In this document: piece by piece, positions 46,701 through 59,486 of the stretch
Layout: each line of letters begins with the position of its first letter
Position numbering within the stretch: position 1 is the first letter of the stretch
NCBI GenBank assembly: GCA_028564675.1
Contig: JAOVVO010000312.1
Span: 1-64,000, forward strand
Length of the DNA stretch: 64,000 bases
Origin: Onchocerca lupi
Lineage: Eukaryota; Nematoda; Chromadorea; Rhabditida; Onchocercidae
Reading direction: 5' to 3'
Made by a program: the position numbers and the translations under genes
The notes under the pieces: generated by a model
Databases searched by the model: none
What the model was told of the DNA's origin: nothing
What the model saw: only the letters and a program-made list of their open reading frames with translations

Positions 46701-49700
46701 AGTAACTAAGCGGGTAAATATAAAAAGAAGCAATTAAGCAAAACAAATTTATCTATCAATTGCTCAACGATTCCTCTCAATGCTATGGCTTATTTTCAGA
46801 AATATATCAGCAACCTTTGTATAGGAAACAGGGGGAAGTTTGGCGTTGATACCCGAACTTTGTGTGGTCATCGTTAGAAGAGTTGTAACACCTGAAAACA
46901 CTTGTGCACACGCCAATATACAACGGAGTACTGCAAAAATGATGCAAATTATTTCGATAAAACTCTCGAAAAATTCAGAAAACAAAAAACGAACGAACAA
47001 CGGGATTTTTTGAAAAAGCATTCATACCAAGGGTAACACGCGCAGGTACCGAATCCTTGTCGAGCCAAAAGCTTACCCATGAGACGATAACCAGCATGAA
47101 TGAGGGTATATAGAGCTGAAATTTAGAACTAGCATCCAAATTACAATAAAAAAAAAAAAAAAAAAAAAACACTCAACTATTGCAAATTAATGAAAACAAC
47201 ATTGGGAAGAACACCATGGCATTTGACATTTGGGAAGCTTTTGTTGATATAATTTCATTATACATGCTAAAAACTATTGATGATAGATTCATTTTTTTTT
47301 CTTTTTTTTTTTAGCAAAGTTGGACTCGAAATTAAACTTTAACTGACCTTTTGCTGAAAATGATAATTGAGTGTAAATTTGTCAACATGGAAATTTTATT
47401 GTTAAATTGTTCAAACAAATTACGAGTGAATTACTTGGGGTAAGATTGTGTAAAATTATTGAAACAAAACAGTCACAGAGGATAAAAGTTTTGGATGACA
47501 CGGCACACCTGTAATAGGTAGTAGCTGAATTCACGTCGTAAAATCATTATTGTCCTCAAACAGCTATATTCACCTGAAATGTTAGCATCGACACTGGACA
47601 CCAAAAAAAGCCATGCAACTAGTTCTTTAGATTCAGTCTGAAAATCAATCTGAAAATTCGTTTAGAAACAAAAATATGTTGTACCTGTATTTGTTTTACT
47701 TGTACAATATTCTGTCAGGACATCTTGAAGCTCGAAACTTGGTAGACTTTGCCGTAAACCTTCTTTCTGCTGAATCGGATTCTTCACTTTCCATTCATAT
47801 TTAATATCGTCGGTAGTGTATGCATCTTTAAGAAATTGCAAAATAAATATAAATTTCACATCTTCCCATCAGCAAAAAATTGAAACAGCATTCTGTTAGA
47901 AAATGATAATGGATAATCATCGGAAACAGAAGATTTGCAATTTTATATAAGAAAGTTTCAGAATATTGTATAGCGATTAGTCACTTACAACATATTGAAA
48001 GCATCTTTTTCATACTTTCGAGTCTCGCGTAGTCAGGAAAAAAATTTTTTAAAATAATTAAATTAATTAAATGAATAATTTTACTTCAAGATGAATAATC
48101 AAGAAAAATTATTCCAAATGAAACTATTTCGAAGAAAAAAGTATTGAAAAATTGTTCTCAATTCTATTATTACCCCTCATTATTGATCCAGAAAAAAAAA
48201 AAGAAAGCGGAATCATCACATTACGCTTTTAATGATGACGACATTTTTTAAGATGAAAATTTATTTTGGATTCAAAACAAGGCGCTGGCTCAAATTAAAC
48301 GAAGCATAATTTTTAAATCTCTTGAAAGTCTCGAAATTTACATTAAAAGATAGTGCGTGCAAATAACCTTCTTGTAACGGAGTGAAATAGAAAATTATAA
48401 AAAGTGGAATAAAATTTCAACATACAGCTTGCAAGATCAATAAGACACGTCTGCCGATCCAATGGATAATACTCCAACGACATCGGGCATGACAATACCA
48501 ATGAAAGCCTATAGTAATGTCATTAAATGAAAATTGAAAAAGTTTCAAATTCTCGGAAATCAATCATGCATCAGTTTTTCACAAATGATTTCGGAGAAAA
48601 TTGCCCAAAGAAAGTTTAATGAAATTGAATAATAGCAGCTGTTTAGATTTTCGAGTGCTAAATAGTTATAAGTTTTTTTCTTTATCCTGACAAACAGATG
48701 CCATTACATCATCTTTTTTTTTTACAGTTATAAAATCTTCCACGCTTTATACCCTGTAAGATCCCGTTCTTCAAAATATAGGAACCTCCGTTCTGGCGTA
48801 CAAGTTCGATACTTGCGCAACATAAATCATGGGTAATTTGAAAGAAAAAAAAAAAAAAAAACCATTCAATCAATGGAGCTAATTTTCTTCGTTATGTAAT
48901 TTTAGAACATTTCTACAAACTTTAGCAATATTTCCTACGGCGATGGAAAATCTGCAAAAATGAAATTTATAACTGACAACAAAAACTGATAATTACCTGA
49001 CACTGTACAATATTTGACCATCTGGATGTATTCTAATAAGTACATTAGGTTTGTCAATAAGATGTCGCCTTGCTTCTCTGCAATAACATTGGGGTTCTTG
49101 TTTTCATATTGTCATGGCAAAATAAAAAAAAGAAAAAAAAATTATCAGACTTAATATATGATATATAATTTTATTAGATTTATTGTCAGCCATTATATTC
49201 ATTAATCAATAGTTTTATTATTAGCCAAATCATTAGATTTATTATCAAACTAAACCAAATAAGCATTCATATAATTTTCATCATTATCATCAAATTATTA
49301 TTATGATTTTCGTGATCGTTATTGTCTTTACAATGAATTGGTTTAAAGATCATTGATACAAAAGACGACTTTTTTAGTCTAATTCATTTTTCCATTTCCC
49401 CAATTCTGATTTCAATTTTAAGTGTAATAAAAACCTGTTCTCGAGGATTGGTAATGTCGTGCAAAACATTTTTGAATAATTTCAAATCCGTAATGAAATA
49501 ATGAACGAAACTAATGGTGGTAGTGAGAAAGATTAAAAATGATTTCAAATCCTTGAAATTACCAATAATAATCGGCAAAATTATTAACGAAGAGAAGCAA
49601 ACCATTTTTCTCGATTAGTGAATCAATACAAGAAGAAATGTTGATATCCGGAGGCTTTAAAAATTACGAGACTAAATTTTGCAACTAGAAAGGTTGCTCA

Positions 49701-52700
49701 GCTTGCTTTAAATTTCCAAAGTAGGTTGAACAATGATAATTTTTTTAATAAATTTTCAAAAAAAGCAAACTTTTCATTTTGAAAAAAAGTATCCGGCATC
49801 CAAATTTGCTGCGTTAAATCAGCCTGTTCACTAGCTGCCAGTACTACGAACGGTGGTACTTGAGTATTCTCATCCGCTAGACGTTCATACGCCAAACGCG
49901 CGTCATGCCATTCTTCTCGAAACGTGAACTGTGCGCTGTATTCCATGTTAACGTCATCGATTTTTGAAATTGACCGCAAATATATGTTTACAGAGACCAA
50001 TACTGGACCACCCGTATCTGAATTCTGATCTCGAATAATACAACAAGTTATATTACTTTGATATTTACAGATTTATGATTTTTATCAAAACTTGATAATT
50101 TTCTCTTTTTCTAAGCTGTTGAGTGGGCAGTTTTCCCTGGCATAGATTAAGCTAATTTGAGCATTTTACATAAAATTTACATGTTATGTTTTAACATATC
50201 TCTAAGAAAATTCCTCTCAAAATTTGATAAACAAGAAGCAGTTTTGTCGAATGATCGAAACTCATTCGCTAATGCAAAAGTTTTTGTTTTTTAACAAGTT
50301 TCTAAATCTAGTCATTATAAAATAAATTGTGTAAAATTTTTTTTTCTTGAAGTCATTGTTAAATAAGTTATTAGGCAGCGAAAACAAAAACAGCAAAAAA
50401 AAAGAAATGTTTTGTAAATAAAGCAGAGTATTATTAATAATTATTAATCATAACTCTGCTTCACATACATTGTTATTTTTTATTTATTTTATTTTGTTGT
50501 TGTTGACTTAATGTATTTTCTATATGAACAACTTAAACAATTCCTTTAACCTAAAATCTTTAAATCGAAAATTAAATTACCAACAAAACTCAAACCAAAA
50601 AACAGCAAAAGATAGACCTGGTTTATAATGTTTTTTTCCTCATTGACGAGAGGTGTATGTGTACGATTAGTTTGTTTTTAAAAATATCATTAATTTTTTA
50701 ATCTCTAGCAGTATAAAAAAAAAAGAGAGAAAAATGAAAAAAAATTTAAACTACAACTCATAGATAACGTATTTTTTTTTTTTTTAACACTTTTGTTTCT
50801 ATTTCAGAAACTTTGCTTTCAGTAATTTCTAATTAGAAATTTTTCAGTTTGTTGATTTATTCACCTCTCAGCTTTATTAAGTCTCGTATTCTTTTAAAAA
50901 TAGATTAACACCCATGTGATTTCAATACATATGATCCCATGTTTGTTAATTCATTTGAAGGTCTATGTCGGATAAACAAAACACTTCGAAAGAGAAGAAT
51001 TTGCAGAATTGCTAAGTGTGGTGCAGATCTCCAAGAGGATTTCTTCTAAATGCAAAGGCTTTCATTATAAAGTTGCTTAATTTCGATTATTGGGATTGAA
51101 ATTTCTAAAAAAAGCAATCCAAATTGTTGGGAAACTTTAAATTTCTTAAAGGTTAATTCAATAAACAATCATACCATGAAGAAGTCTTGCAAGAAGGTAA
51201 AAAGCAGGCTTGAGAGGGAAGAAATGAGGAAGAGGAATATTCGAATATGAATAGAAATGAATAAAAACTGAAGAATTTGACATATTTTTACGGATGAAGT
51301 CATCAAGTTGCCCGAAACACTACTTATAAGTGAAATCTAAAGTTTTTTCTCGCTTTAATTCACATATTTCATCATTTCAAGCGAATTATATTCTTGTTTT
51401 TAACTTACATTACCATTTTCTACTACATAGTTAACTTTATCTATATGTTATACCGTACAAAAGTTGCATAAATTGAAATTAATTAATTTTATTTCTTTCC
51501 TCAACTCGAAACTGTTCTTAGCTGACAGATACTTCATTACAAGTCATTAATTAGAATCAACAGCATAATTTTTTCTTTGAATATTTGTAACTTGAAGATA
51601 TTTTCAATAATACATAAGATTATTTTTTTAAGTGATCACAGATTACAGCTTTTAACTCTCGAGGCTCACTAGATCAATCTTGATTATTGATATGCTTATT
51701 CATCTTGCAATCGAAGCGCAAACAATGCTTGTATCATATTTTTTTCATAATCTCAAATTTCATAATTTATGTTGAACTTTAAAGTTTGAAATTTTGCTAT
51801 AAAATTGTTCTATTTGTACTTTCCTTTATTGGAATTTCTGAAATCTTTGTGAAGGCATATGGTATTTGATGATAACGGTTGATTTTTTCTTTTTTTATTT
51901 GAGAATCTTAAATTTCTTGAGTATCACATTGCACCTTAAGCAGAATGCAATGGTATATTCGAAGAGTAAGAAAATATTTGTTGTTATGATGAGTTGGAAA
52001 ATAATCGCTAATTTAAGAATTTCTGGAAAATTTGAGAACTTTAAGTGATATTATCAGTTCTTAAAAATATTGTGGCTCTTATTTCATCTTCGAAGTATTT
52101 CGTTAATGCAGTCATAGTTTAGAAGTTCAGCAAAGAAAGAAAAGTACTCTTTAAGATTTCTGTTGACATAAAGAAGAATTTTCCAATCAGTTGCTTTCAA
52201 AATTTCCAGTCAAAAATTCTTCTAGAAAATTCAAAGCACCGAAGTAGGAGGAGAATGAAAACGGGAGAATGAAAATAACTTTCAGGAACAATAACTGATA
52301 TAAATGTGAAGCACGGAATGGTGCAAATAAAAAAAAAAAAAAAACTGATCATTTTTTTTTTTGATATAAAAAGTTTTTTTTAATGACGGATGAAAATCTG
52401 ATCTAATCGACATCTCAGAAATACACGTCTCACTTATGTATACTTACATTCATTTTTTCACATATAAAACAACAAAAAATTATTATTAATTGTGGGAAAA
52501 TCATAAATAAATTTTAAAGCGAAAGAAACAAATTATTGAAATCATGCATTTCTTAAAATATTGATTTCCATACATATTTAAAGGAAATATTAAAAGATTC
52601 CAGTTAATTTTTATTTATTTTTTTTTTGAAAATTGAAAAATTATTTGCATTTAAATGGCATGTCATCAATATGAAGGAAATTCAGTGATGGATTATTTGG

Positions 52701-53262
52701 CTTATACGATTATTGAATAAGAAATAAAATTGTTTGCTTTCAAGTGGCATGTCGTCAGTTTGAAGAAAATGCAATGATGGATTGCATTTTGCTAAAAGTT
52801 GAAATTCATCATGGAATGAAATTTGGACCAGAAAGTCTCACAGAGATGCTGAATAAAATTGAGATTACGAAGTTTAAAACATATATATATTTAGTTTGTT
52901 ATTTTAAGATAACAATAGAAAAAGTAAGTGCAAACGGGTAACATGCAAGAAGAATGAAGAGAGAAATTGTTATATTAATTACTTATCTTTGATATTAATT
53001 ACACCCTTACCTTATAAAGGTGCACCTACCTTTATAAGCAAAATAATTTTATGAATCTCAAAATTAGATTCTAAAGAAAGCTTACATTATATATAAAGTT
53101 TAAAAATTACATACCTGGCCAGGAAAGATTATTGCCACGTGGTCGCACACGCCAATCATAATCCTTCAACGTTCGCTGGATGATTTCTTGCTCTTTCAAT
53201 TTTTTCTTTGCCACAACAAAAATTAGAAAGGCAAGATTCCAACAGACAATACGACAATTCAT
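43695..53262 (-). CDS. avr-14: AVR-14 isoform B: same ligand-binding exons, second membrane-domain exon set; last exon uncertain
   Basis: After the five shared exons (ending at 47685), splicing to 44540-44492, 44441-44366, 44233-43967 and 43892-43733 keeps phase. It encodes GEYSCARVLLLLRREYS, M1 (LYIPCIMLVVVSWVSFWL), M2 (PARVSLGVTTLLTMTTQASG), M3 (VWIGVCLAFIFGALLEYALV), a basic loop (FLKKEKKKK), then SKRVDLISRFAFPTFFACFL, the first part of M4. A gtgagg donor follows at 43732. I could not find the expected exon completing M4. Without splicing the frame ends at TGA 43697-43695 after 12 more residues, which gives a doubtful M4. In C. elegans and Haemonchus, avr-14 makes A and B forms in just this way. 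The exon order here is A set first, B set second. Confidence 0.85.
44821..53262 (-). CDS. avr-14: Glutamate-gated chloride channel subunit AVR-14 (GluCl alpha3), isoform A, 477 residues
   Basis: Twelve minus-strand exons. Shared: 53262-53115, 50017-49771, 49077-48997, 48508-48426, 47825-47685. A-specific: 47573-47509, 47115-47028, 46891-46815, 46372-46251, 46086-45765, 45178-45148, 44849-44821. Residues 1-20 are a signal peptide. The ligand-binding domain shows DTGGPVLVSVNIYLRS, WMPDTFFQNEK, the Cys-loop CPMSLEYYPLDRQTC and the second GluCl disulfide (YCTSKTNTGEYSC). M1 starts at LYIPSF. M2 has the anion-selectivity 'PAR' followed by VTLGVTTLLTMTTQSSG. M3 is VWIGVCLAFIFGALLEFALV. The intracellular loop ends KERSKRIDVVSRL, and M4 is VFPIGYACFNVLYWAVYLI. 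Pentameric channel in pharyngeal and motor neurons, target family of avermectins. All phases match and all domains are present. Confidence 0.93.
45457..45555. repeat. 27-bp tandem repeat, four copies, in an avr-14 intron
   Basis: The block acgtatgatctttgtcagt plus a poly-A spacer recurs at 45457, 45484, 45511 and 45538 with a constant 27-base period. It lies in the A-form intron between the long loop exon and the first M4 exon. The multiple-of-three period makes a spurious repetitive open frame on the minus strand. Confidence 0.92.
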
Positions 53263-53276
53263 AGTTGTAAATTTTC

Positions 53277-53278
53277 CT
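53277..53278 (-). other. Probable spliced-leader acceptor of avr-14
   Basis: On the minus strand a ttcttctttag acceptor ends 14 bases before the ATG at 53262, with no intervening start codon. Confidence 0.5.
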
Positions 53279-56200
53279 AAAGAAGAAAAAAGAAGAAAAC
53301 TTGATGAAGAATGCTTTTATTTCATTTTTCTACTCCTTTCCTCTTGTCTTTTGAAATGACGGAGTGGAAAGTAGTAGTAAGTAAAACAACAGCCATCCAG
53401 AAAGGATAATAGAAATTGATTTGCTTTTTAAAAGTAGCGAAACTCTCCTGAATCTTTCAGATTTCTTGCAATTAACGAGCACTAGCTGACTTCTACGGAA
53501 TAGCTAATTTGATTGTTCATTTATCGAAAAATTCGCCTTTTTTGTCTAAAAGTAAGTACTTGTTGTTGTCAAAAATAATTTTATTCTACTCTCAGAAAAA
53601 TATATCACATTGAAAGCATAAATAAGGCAATTTGAAACTTATGAGAAATATTAATGAAAATTTTTTATTATATTCTGAAAATAATGAAAATGAAAATATC
53701 AGGAAATTAGAGAATTTATAAATAGGTAAGGATGACTAAAATATGAAAATTGAATGTTATGGTTGATTTGTCACTGAATACATCTGTTACTAATCATTAA
53801 TATTTTAATACATTTATGTTATTAATAAATTGTGAATATTAAAATATCTCTAATATGTATATTTATATAGCAGCAACATTAATTATTCCCCTTAATTAAC
53901 ATATATCGATAAGATAATCAAGCCTACATCTTTGGCTAACTTTTCCAGTAATTTGTAAAGTTGATAAAAGATAATTTCTAAATAACAGAATGTTGAATAG
54001 ATTTGAAGTTAGTACGGTAATGATGATAGTGGTAAAAGAAATAAAAGAATATTGGATGGAAATGGCAAATCGGTAAAATATTATTTTTTGGCTTCACTCA
54101 GTAAGACACCTGTACATGTAGTAGGCAGCCTTGGCCAGCCTTCCCTTTTCTTGTTAAATTATCAATGAAGCAGTCCTACATTTTTTTTTAATGATGATGG
54201 AAAGCTTCCGTTTGCTTTCCAAAATGCAATATCTTTCTGCTTGGCCAAGTAAAATGTCTCCATGCCTATGTCCCTTGGCTATGTCCCACATTTCCTTGTC
54301 CCATAGCCAATGGCTTACCAATTAAAGCCTTATAGTACTCAAGGCTCGGGAAATTGGTTGCTTAGCTTAAAAATATCATTCCTGTAACCTTTTTCTCTTT
54401 TTCCTGTACAAACATCAACACTGAAATGAGTCTGAAGAAGCGATAATTTTTAATTGTTTACTTAATATCCTCATTTATCTGAAAACAGAAGTTTGACTGA
54501 AGTCGCTTCTCAATTTTTCCTACATTTCTTCGTCTAATTTTCGGTGTATCAAAAAAAAAAGTGATTATGCATATGATTATGCGATTATGCGAATATATAA
54601 TTCGTAGAGGTATATGTATATTCTCAAAGTGTAGTACAACTTGGCTCTCGACGTCAAAGTGAACTTGGCCTCCGAAATCAGAATGAACTTGGCTCTCAAA
54701 GACAAAATGAACTACTTGTTCATTGCATAACAAAGTGCAATATTCTATCTATAAAGCCGTTGTATGTTCATTACTTTAAGTGGATATCTGCAAGAGACAA
54801 CTTCAACATTCCTCTCTAAAAAATTCCAAGAAAAAAAAAGCCTTAGGCTAATTTCAGAATGATTTATCAAAGTGGAAAATGTAATGATCTGCTGAAGCAT
54901 AAATGAAGCGTTATGTACCTTCTCTGAACAACATCCAAATGTATTCAATGAAGATGCTCTATATCTATATTTTAACACAATTACTGGAAAGTTCTTTAGA
55001 AAGAACACTTTTCAATACTTCAAAATACGAAGATATTTGGGAAAAAAAGTAAAAAAAATTTCTGACTAATACTTGCAAGAAATACCTCATCATTTTGCAT
55101 GGTGCCATATAAAATTTTCAATTATTTTTCCAGCGAAAAATTTTTTTAATTAAAAATCTCGTCTTCACTTACCTTCATATCTGTTAATAAGCCATCGTTT
55201 ACTTAATTACTTCTTTTCTTTTCTTTAGCAAGAAAACCTTTGAATGTCTGCAACCTTCAAAATGCGAAACTCCAGTAAGAATATTAAAACATCATGCTTA
55301 CTATTTTAAATTTGAATTTTGTTAGTCTTCAGACTTTGACTTCTTTTATAGCCTCAATTTGAAATGTTTCAATAATAGTATTTTAAGTCAGAAAAAAAAG
55401 TCAATACATTCTATTACATACTTTTCTTTAATGGTTCCTAGGAAAAAGAGTAATCCCTATAAATTGATCATTACTTGAAGAACGATCGAATGAAATGAAA
55501 TTTGAAGAATAGAATGATTAAAAGATGACACAGATGTTATATTAACGACATAATCTTGATTCAATAACAAATTTCAATCGTTATTTCTCAATTTTAAGTA
55601 AGAGATCTGGTTGATCTTGAAGAGCTGTAGACCCTGTCCAAGTGTCATTATGCTTTTTATTAAGTTAACTTTTATTTTTATTTTTAGAAATAATTATTCG
55701 ATTACCTACTTTTTTTAAATAATAGCCTAGGAAAAAGAAAGAAAAGGAAATAAATAGTGGCCTATTGCTTTATTTCAAATTGATCATTATCTGGATCAAG
55801 ATCGATTGAAATGAAATTTAAATGACAGATCAATAGAACATTGACAAAGGATAAATTTGACACAAAAATTTCACCACCGTTTCACACAAAAACTTCATCT
55901 CTATGACGCATTTTTCTAACTTCATCATCACTTTAATCTTTCAAGTGTCTTCCTTCCAGTCTAATCGTTATCTCAAGACATACCTTTTCGATTACTATTG
56001 TTTCTTTCCAATATTTTCAATCGCATTAAAAGTGTATTTAATCTTAATTTAATTAAAATTTATTAAAATTCATCTCAATTTTATGCAAAATAATAGTGTC
56101 GCAAAGGTCATCTTATTCGTGCTCATTTAATCGTACTTCTTTCCATTCCTTATTTATCAGTACATCAATTGATTATCATTTATCTTTATTTTTGATGGTT

Positions 56201-58939
56201 GAGTACTTGTACTACCAGATTACAATAAGTTTACTCAATACTATATAGTACAGAAGTGATGAACTACTATCTGACAATTCGATTTCTTGATAAATTTACT
56301 TTTTTTTTCTTGTCAATAAGCAAACAAATTTAAAGATTGATAATGATTCAAGACTGACAATACATTAAGTTGAGAAAGTTTTGCGAGTAAAATTTTTTTT
56401 CCTAACACTAGATTTTAGCAACAAAGGAAAATCGAATTTTAATGAATTCAAAATTTACGATTCGATGAATTGGTGATGAATTCTGGAACATTTTCAAATT
56501 CAAGTTTTCTAAAACACAATGATAATTTAGTGTTCCAACTGGCAATGCATGTTAGTCCATGGCTATGTTTTCTATGAATGCCAAGCAAATTAAGTTCTAT
56601 AAATATTTGTAGTAAAATGAATTTCGAAAAAAAAAGCCTCAATGTTCCTTGACAGAGATGCAAGAATGAGTTTTCCTCTTTGCCAACTCGACACATTTTT
56701 ATCAAAAATTGAAATTTACATCAACAACACTTGTTAAGTCTTGTAAAAAAGCCTACCTCTAGCAGGCTTGTAATTTTCAAGATTCAAAATTGTGAAGCCA
56801 AAGGAAATGTGGCAAAAGCAGAAAAGAACCTTCCAGCTTGAGGAACAGCTGCTTGGCACTCTGTTTTCCTCTAAATTTTATCTGTCAACAACTAGATTTA
56901 TGTCTATCCGGCCTTCGATGATTATATAGAATAGGAATTGGAGAAACGATCTGAATTTTTCTTATTAATATTGAAGAAAATTCGTGATGCTGAAATTGAT
57001 AAAAACTTTCAGAAATTCTTAAAAAATTTCAAAAAATTCTTTCGAAATCGTAAATTATAAAAAGAAAGGAAACACAAAGCATTAATCATTCTTTGTTTAA
57101 ATGTCATTTTGCAAAAATAATTTATAGCAGTTCAAATAAAAAATTCTCAACAATATAGTTAAAATTATCAACAATACATCAATTTTTTTCTTTTTTTTTT
57201 CTTTTCAAACTAAAATCTTTGATAGTTTAAAAAATGAGTGGCAACCTTTTAGTTTTTTTCTTAACACTGACATTTAAGTTGAGTATTTTATTTTTATGTT
57301 GTAAAATTTCATCTTCAGCTATATTATTCAGTATAGCATAAATGTTTTTAACTGTTTCTTCTCGGAGAATTTTCAAATATCGTCTATTTATTTATTTTAT
57401 CGTAATTAAAAAGACTAATATCTTGATTCCTTGAAATACAATTTTACGCCACAATCATATCCCTGAAATTCCTCAACTTTCTGATTTCGGAATGAGATAT
57501 AATGATTTTAACAAAGTTTTCCATTTTAATTATAAAAGATAAAAAGATCTACCTGTGCGATCAGATAAAATGATATTGATATTGATGTGCTAAGAATTCA
57601 ACACGTTAGAAAAATATATAGCTCAACGAAGTTAAAAAATTTTAATAGTTTTCATCTTTTCGAGTGGTACGATTGTTTAAGATATTTTATGTATAGAAAG
57701 TAAATAAAATATATTCAGTTTTTTTAATTTCAAAAATTTTCGAAGAAAAAAAATTTTCTTTACTCGACATAGCTTATCTAAGACATTAGTATAGGTTTGT
57801 CAGCCAAATAAAACTATGATTTGTTAATTACACGGTAATCATTACTTCAAAATTAGCTCTCTAATCCATTTTCTCAACAACTCAGCACAAACACCATTAA
57901 AATGCAAAAAGAAATTAGATAATCTGTCAATCGCATAACTTAATTAATTAACCAAAATTTTGAGAATGCTAGTATTTCAGTTTTTTAGATATTTACTACT
58001 ATAGCACACAAATCTTCACTATTTGTAATTATGACGAAGATATGTAAAAATAAAAGTGAATCATTGATTCAGCTTTATGTATGAAAACTTTACAGGATTC
58101 ATAGATCAGATACTTTATCACATTGAAAATGACAGTTTTTAGATTCGAAGCAAAAATGTGTCGAATTTGAGAAAAATAATATCTTGAATATTATATTAAA
58201 AAATCAATAAATTATACATACGGTTGTAGCGAAAGTGTAAGAATTGAAAATCTAAATTAGCCTTTTTTTTTTTTTTTTTTTTGAAACACAACACCTAAAG
58301 CAATTTCCTAGGACATAAAAATGTAACCATTTTATGACATATATAAAAACATTTTAAATTCTAGCAAAATAATTTACGAAAATCCGAAATGAAAAAATAG
58401 CTTGCTTAAAAGCTCTCTAAAAGCAGTTATTTATCTATTAATGACATTATCAATATTGTCATTTGCATTATTGATAAGAAACAGAAAATTCCAAAATAAT
58501 CATCAAAGTATAGATAGCACAGATCGTTCTACGAATTGAAACTTCTGGGTAATTAAGTGCTTACGAAATGTTTGGTTCAAAGATTTTCTATTCTTTTCAA
58601 ATTAAAATGTATTACGTCCACTAAAGCGAAACCTTACTACATTTGGAGACATTCTGCATGACAGATAGCATTAGTTTTCGTGTAGATTACAGTACCTCAC
58701 GAATTGCTGTCTTGTCGAAGCAATGCCATGTCACTTAAAGTTCGAAATATTTCTCGACTTTCCTTTCGAAAAATGCAATTCATATTTCTAACTGCAAGTT
58801 TAGTTTTATTCATAACACAGAAAACGATATGAAGATGAGATATTTAGACACCGTATTTACAGCGCAATCTTTCTTGTATAACTTTAATCTGTGATGACAA
58901 CTTTTCGAGAAATGTTACTTTATTACAACTTTAAAAAAA
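53279..58939. other. 5.7-kb gene-poor stretch upstream of avr-14
   Basis: No coding exon could be supported. Open frames at 54458-54733, 54745-55008 and 56448-56705 have neither splice signals nor recognisable products; the first runs across a short tandem repeat. Regulatory sequence for avr-14 would be expected here. Confidence 0.55.
54638..54709. repeat. 24-bp tandem repeat, three copies
   Basis: Three consecutive 24-base units each begin aacttggc (aacttggctctcgacg..., aacttggcctccgaaa..., aacttggctctcaaag...), followed by a broken fourth (aactacttg). Confidence 0.88.
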
Positions 58940-59486
58940 TTAACAAAGATAAATTTTTTGACACAATGTTTTTGAAGATTCAATCTCAACAAAACTTCGT
59001 AGTGTTGTAACCATAGTATCTACTTTCGTTTTACATACATCAATAGCAGTCGAATTACCATCAAAATGGTCGATACATAAATCTTCCATTTCCTTAATAA
59101 AAAAAAAAAGAAAATAAACATTACGATAAGAAGTTTTTATATGATAATATGGGATTTAAAAATTTAATTCTCAATTAAAATCATCGTAATTTGAGTGTAT
59201 AACATCAAAAGTATGGTAATAATAATCATATGATGATAAAAGTGAAAAAAGACAGAAAAGAAAAAAAGAAAGAACTAACTTGCTGGAACCAATCAAAAAC
59301 TTCCTCAATCATGCTAATTATTTCATCGAAGAACATTTTACATGACACACAAAGTCTTGCTTCCTGATATCTGAGAGCAACAAGTTTTGATAATTTTGCA
59401 TCTTTCGTTTGAGATATTGCAGCAACAGCAACAGCAGTAGTAGCAGCAGCAATTACAAGTATTAATGCAATTGAAATTGATTTCAT
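58940..59486 (-). CDS. Secreted saposin-like (SapB) protein, 119 residues
   Basis: Minus-strand exons 59486-59280 and 59092-58940, phase 0 junction. A signal peptide (MKSISIALILVIAAATTAVA) is followed by one SapB domain. Its six cysteines are at residues 46, 49, 75, 89, 113 and 119, with the classic C-x2-C ... C-x5-C frame that forms three disulfides around a helical bundle. The protein ends exactly at the last cysteine. One potential N-glycosylation site (GNST) is present. Nematode saposin-like proteins (SPP family) bind or permeabilise lipid membranes, often in the gut or in secreted products. Which role this one has cannot be read from sequence. Confidence 0.9.

Noticed and set aside
54458..54733. 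Minus open frame with VHFDVESQV-like repeats
   Set aside because: Arises from the 24-base tandem repeat; no splice or homology support.
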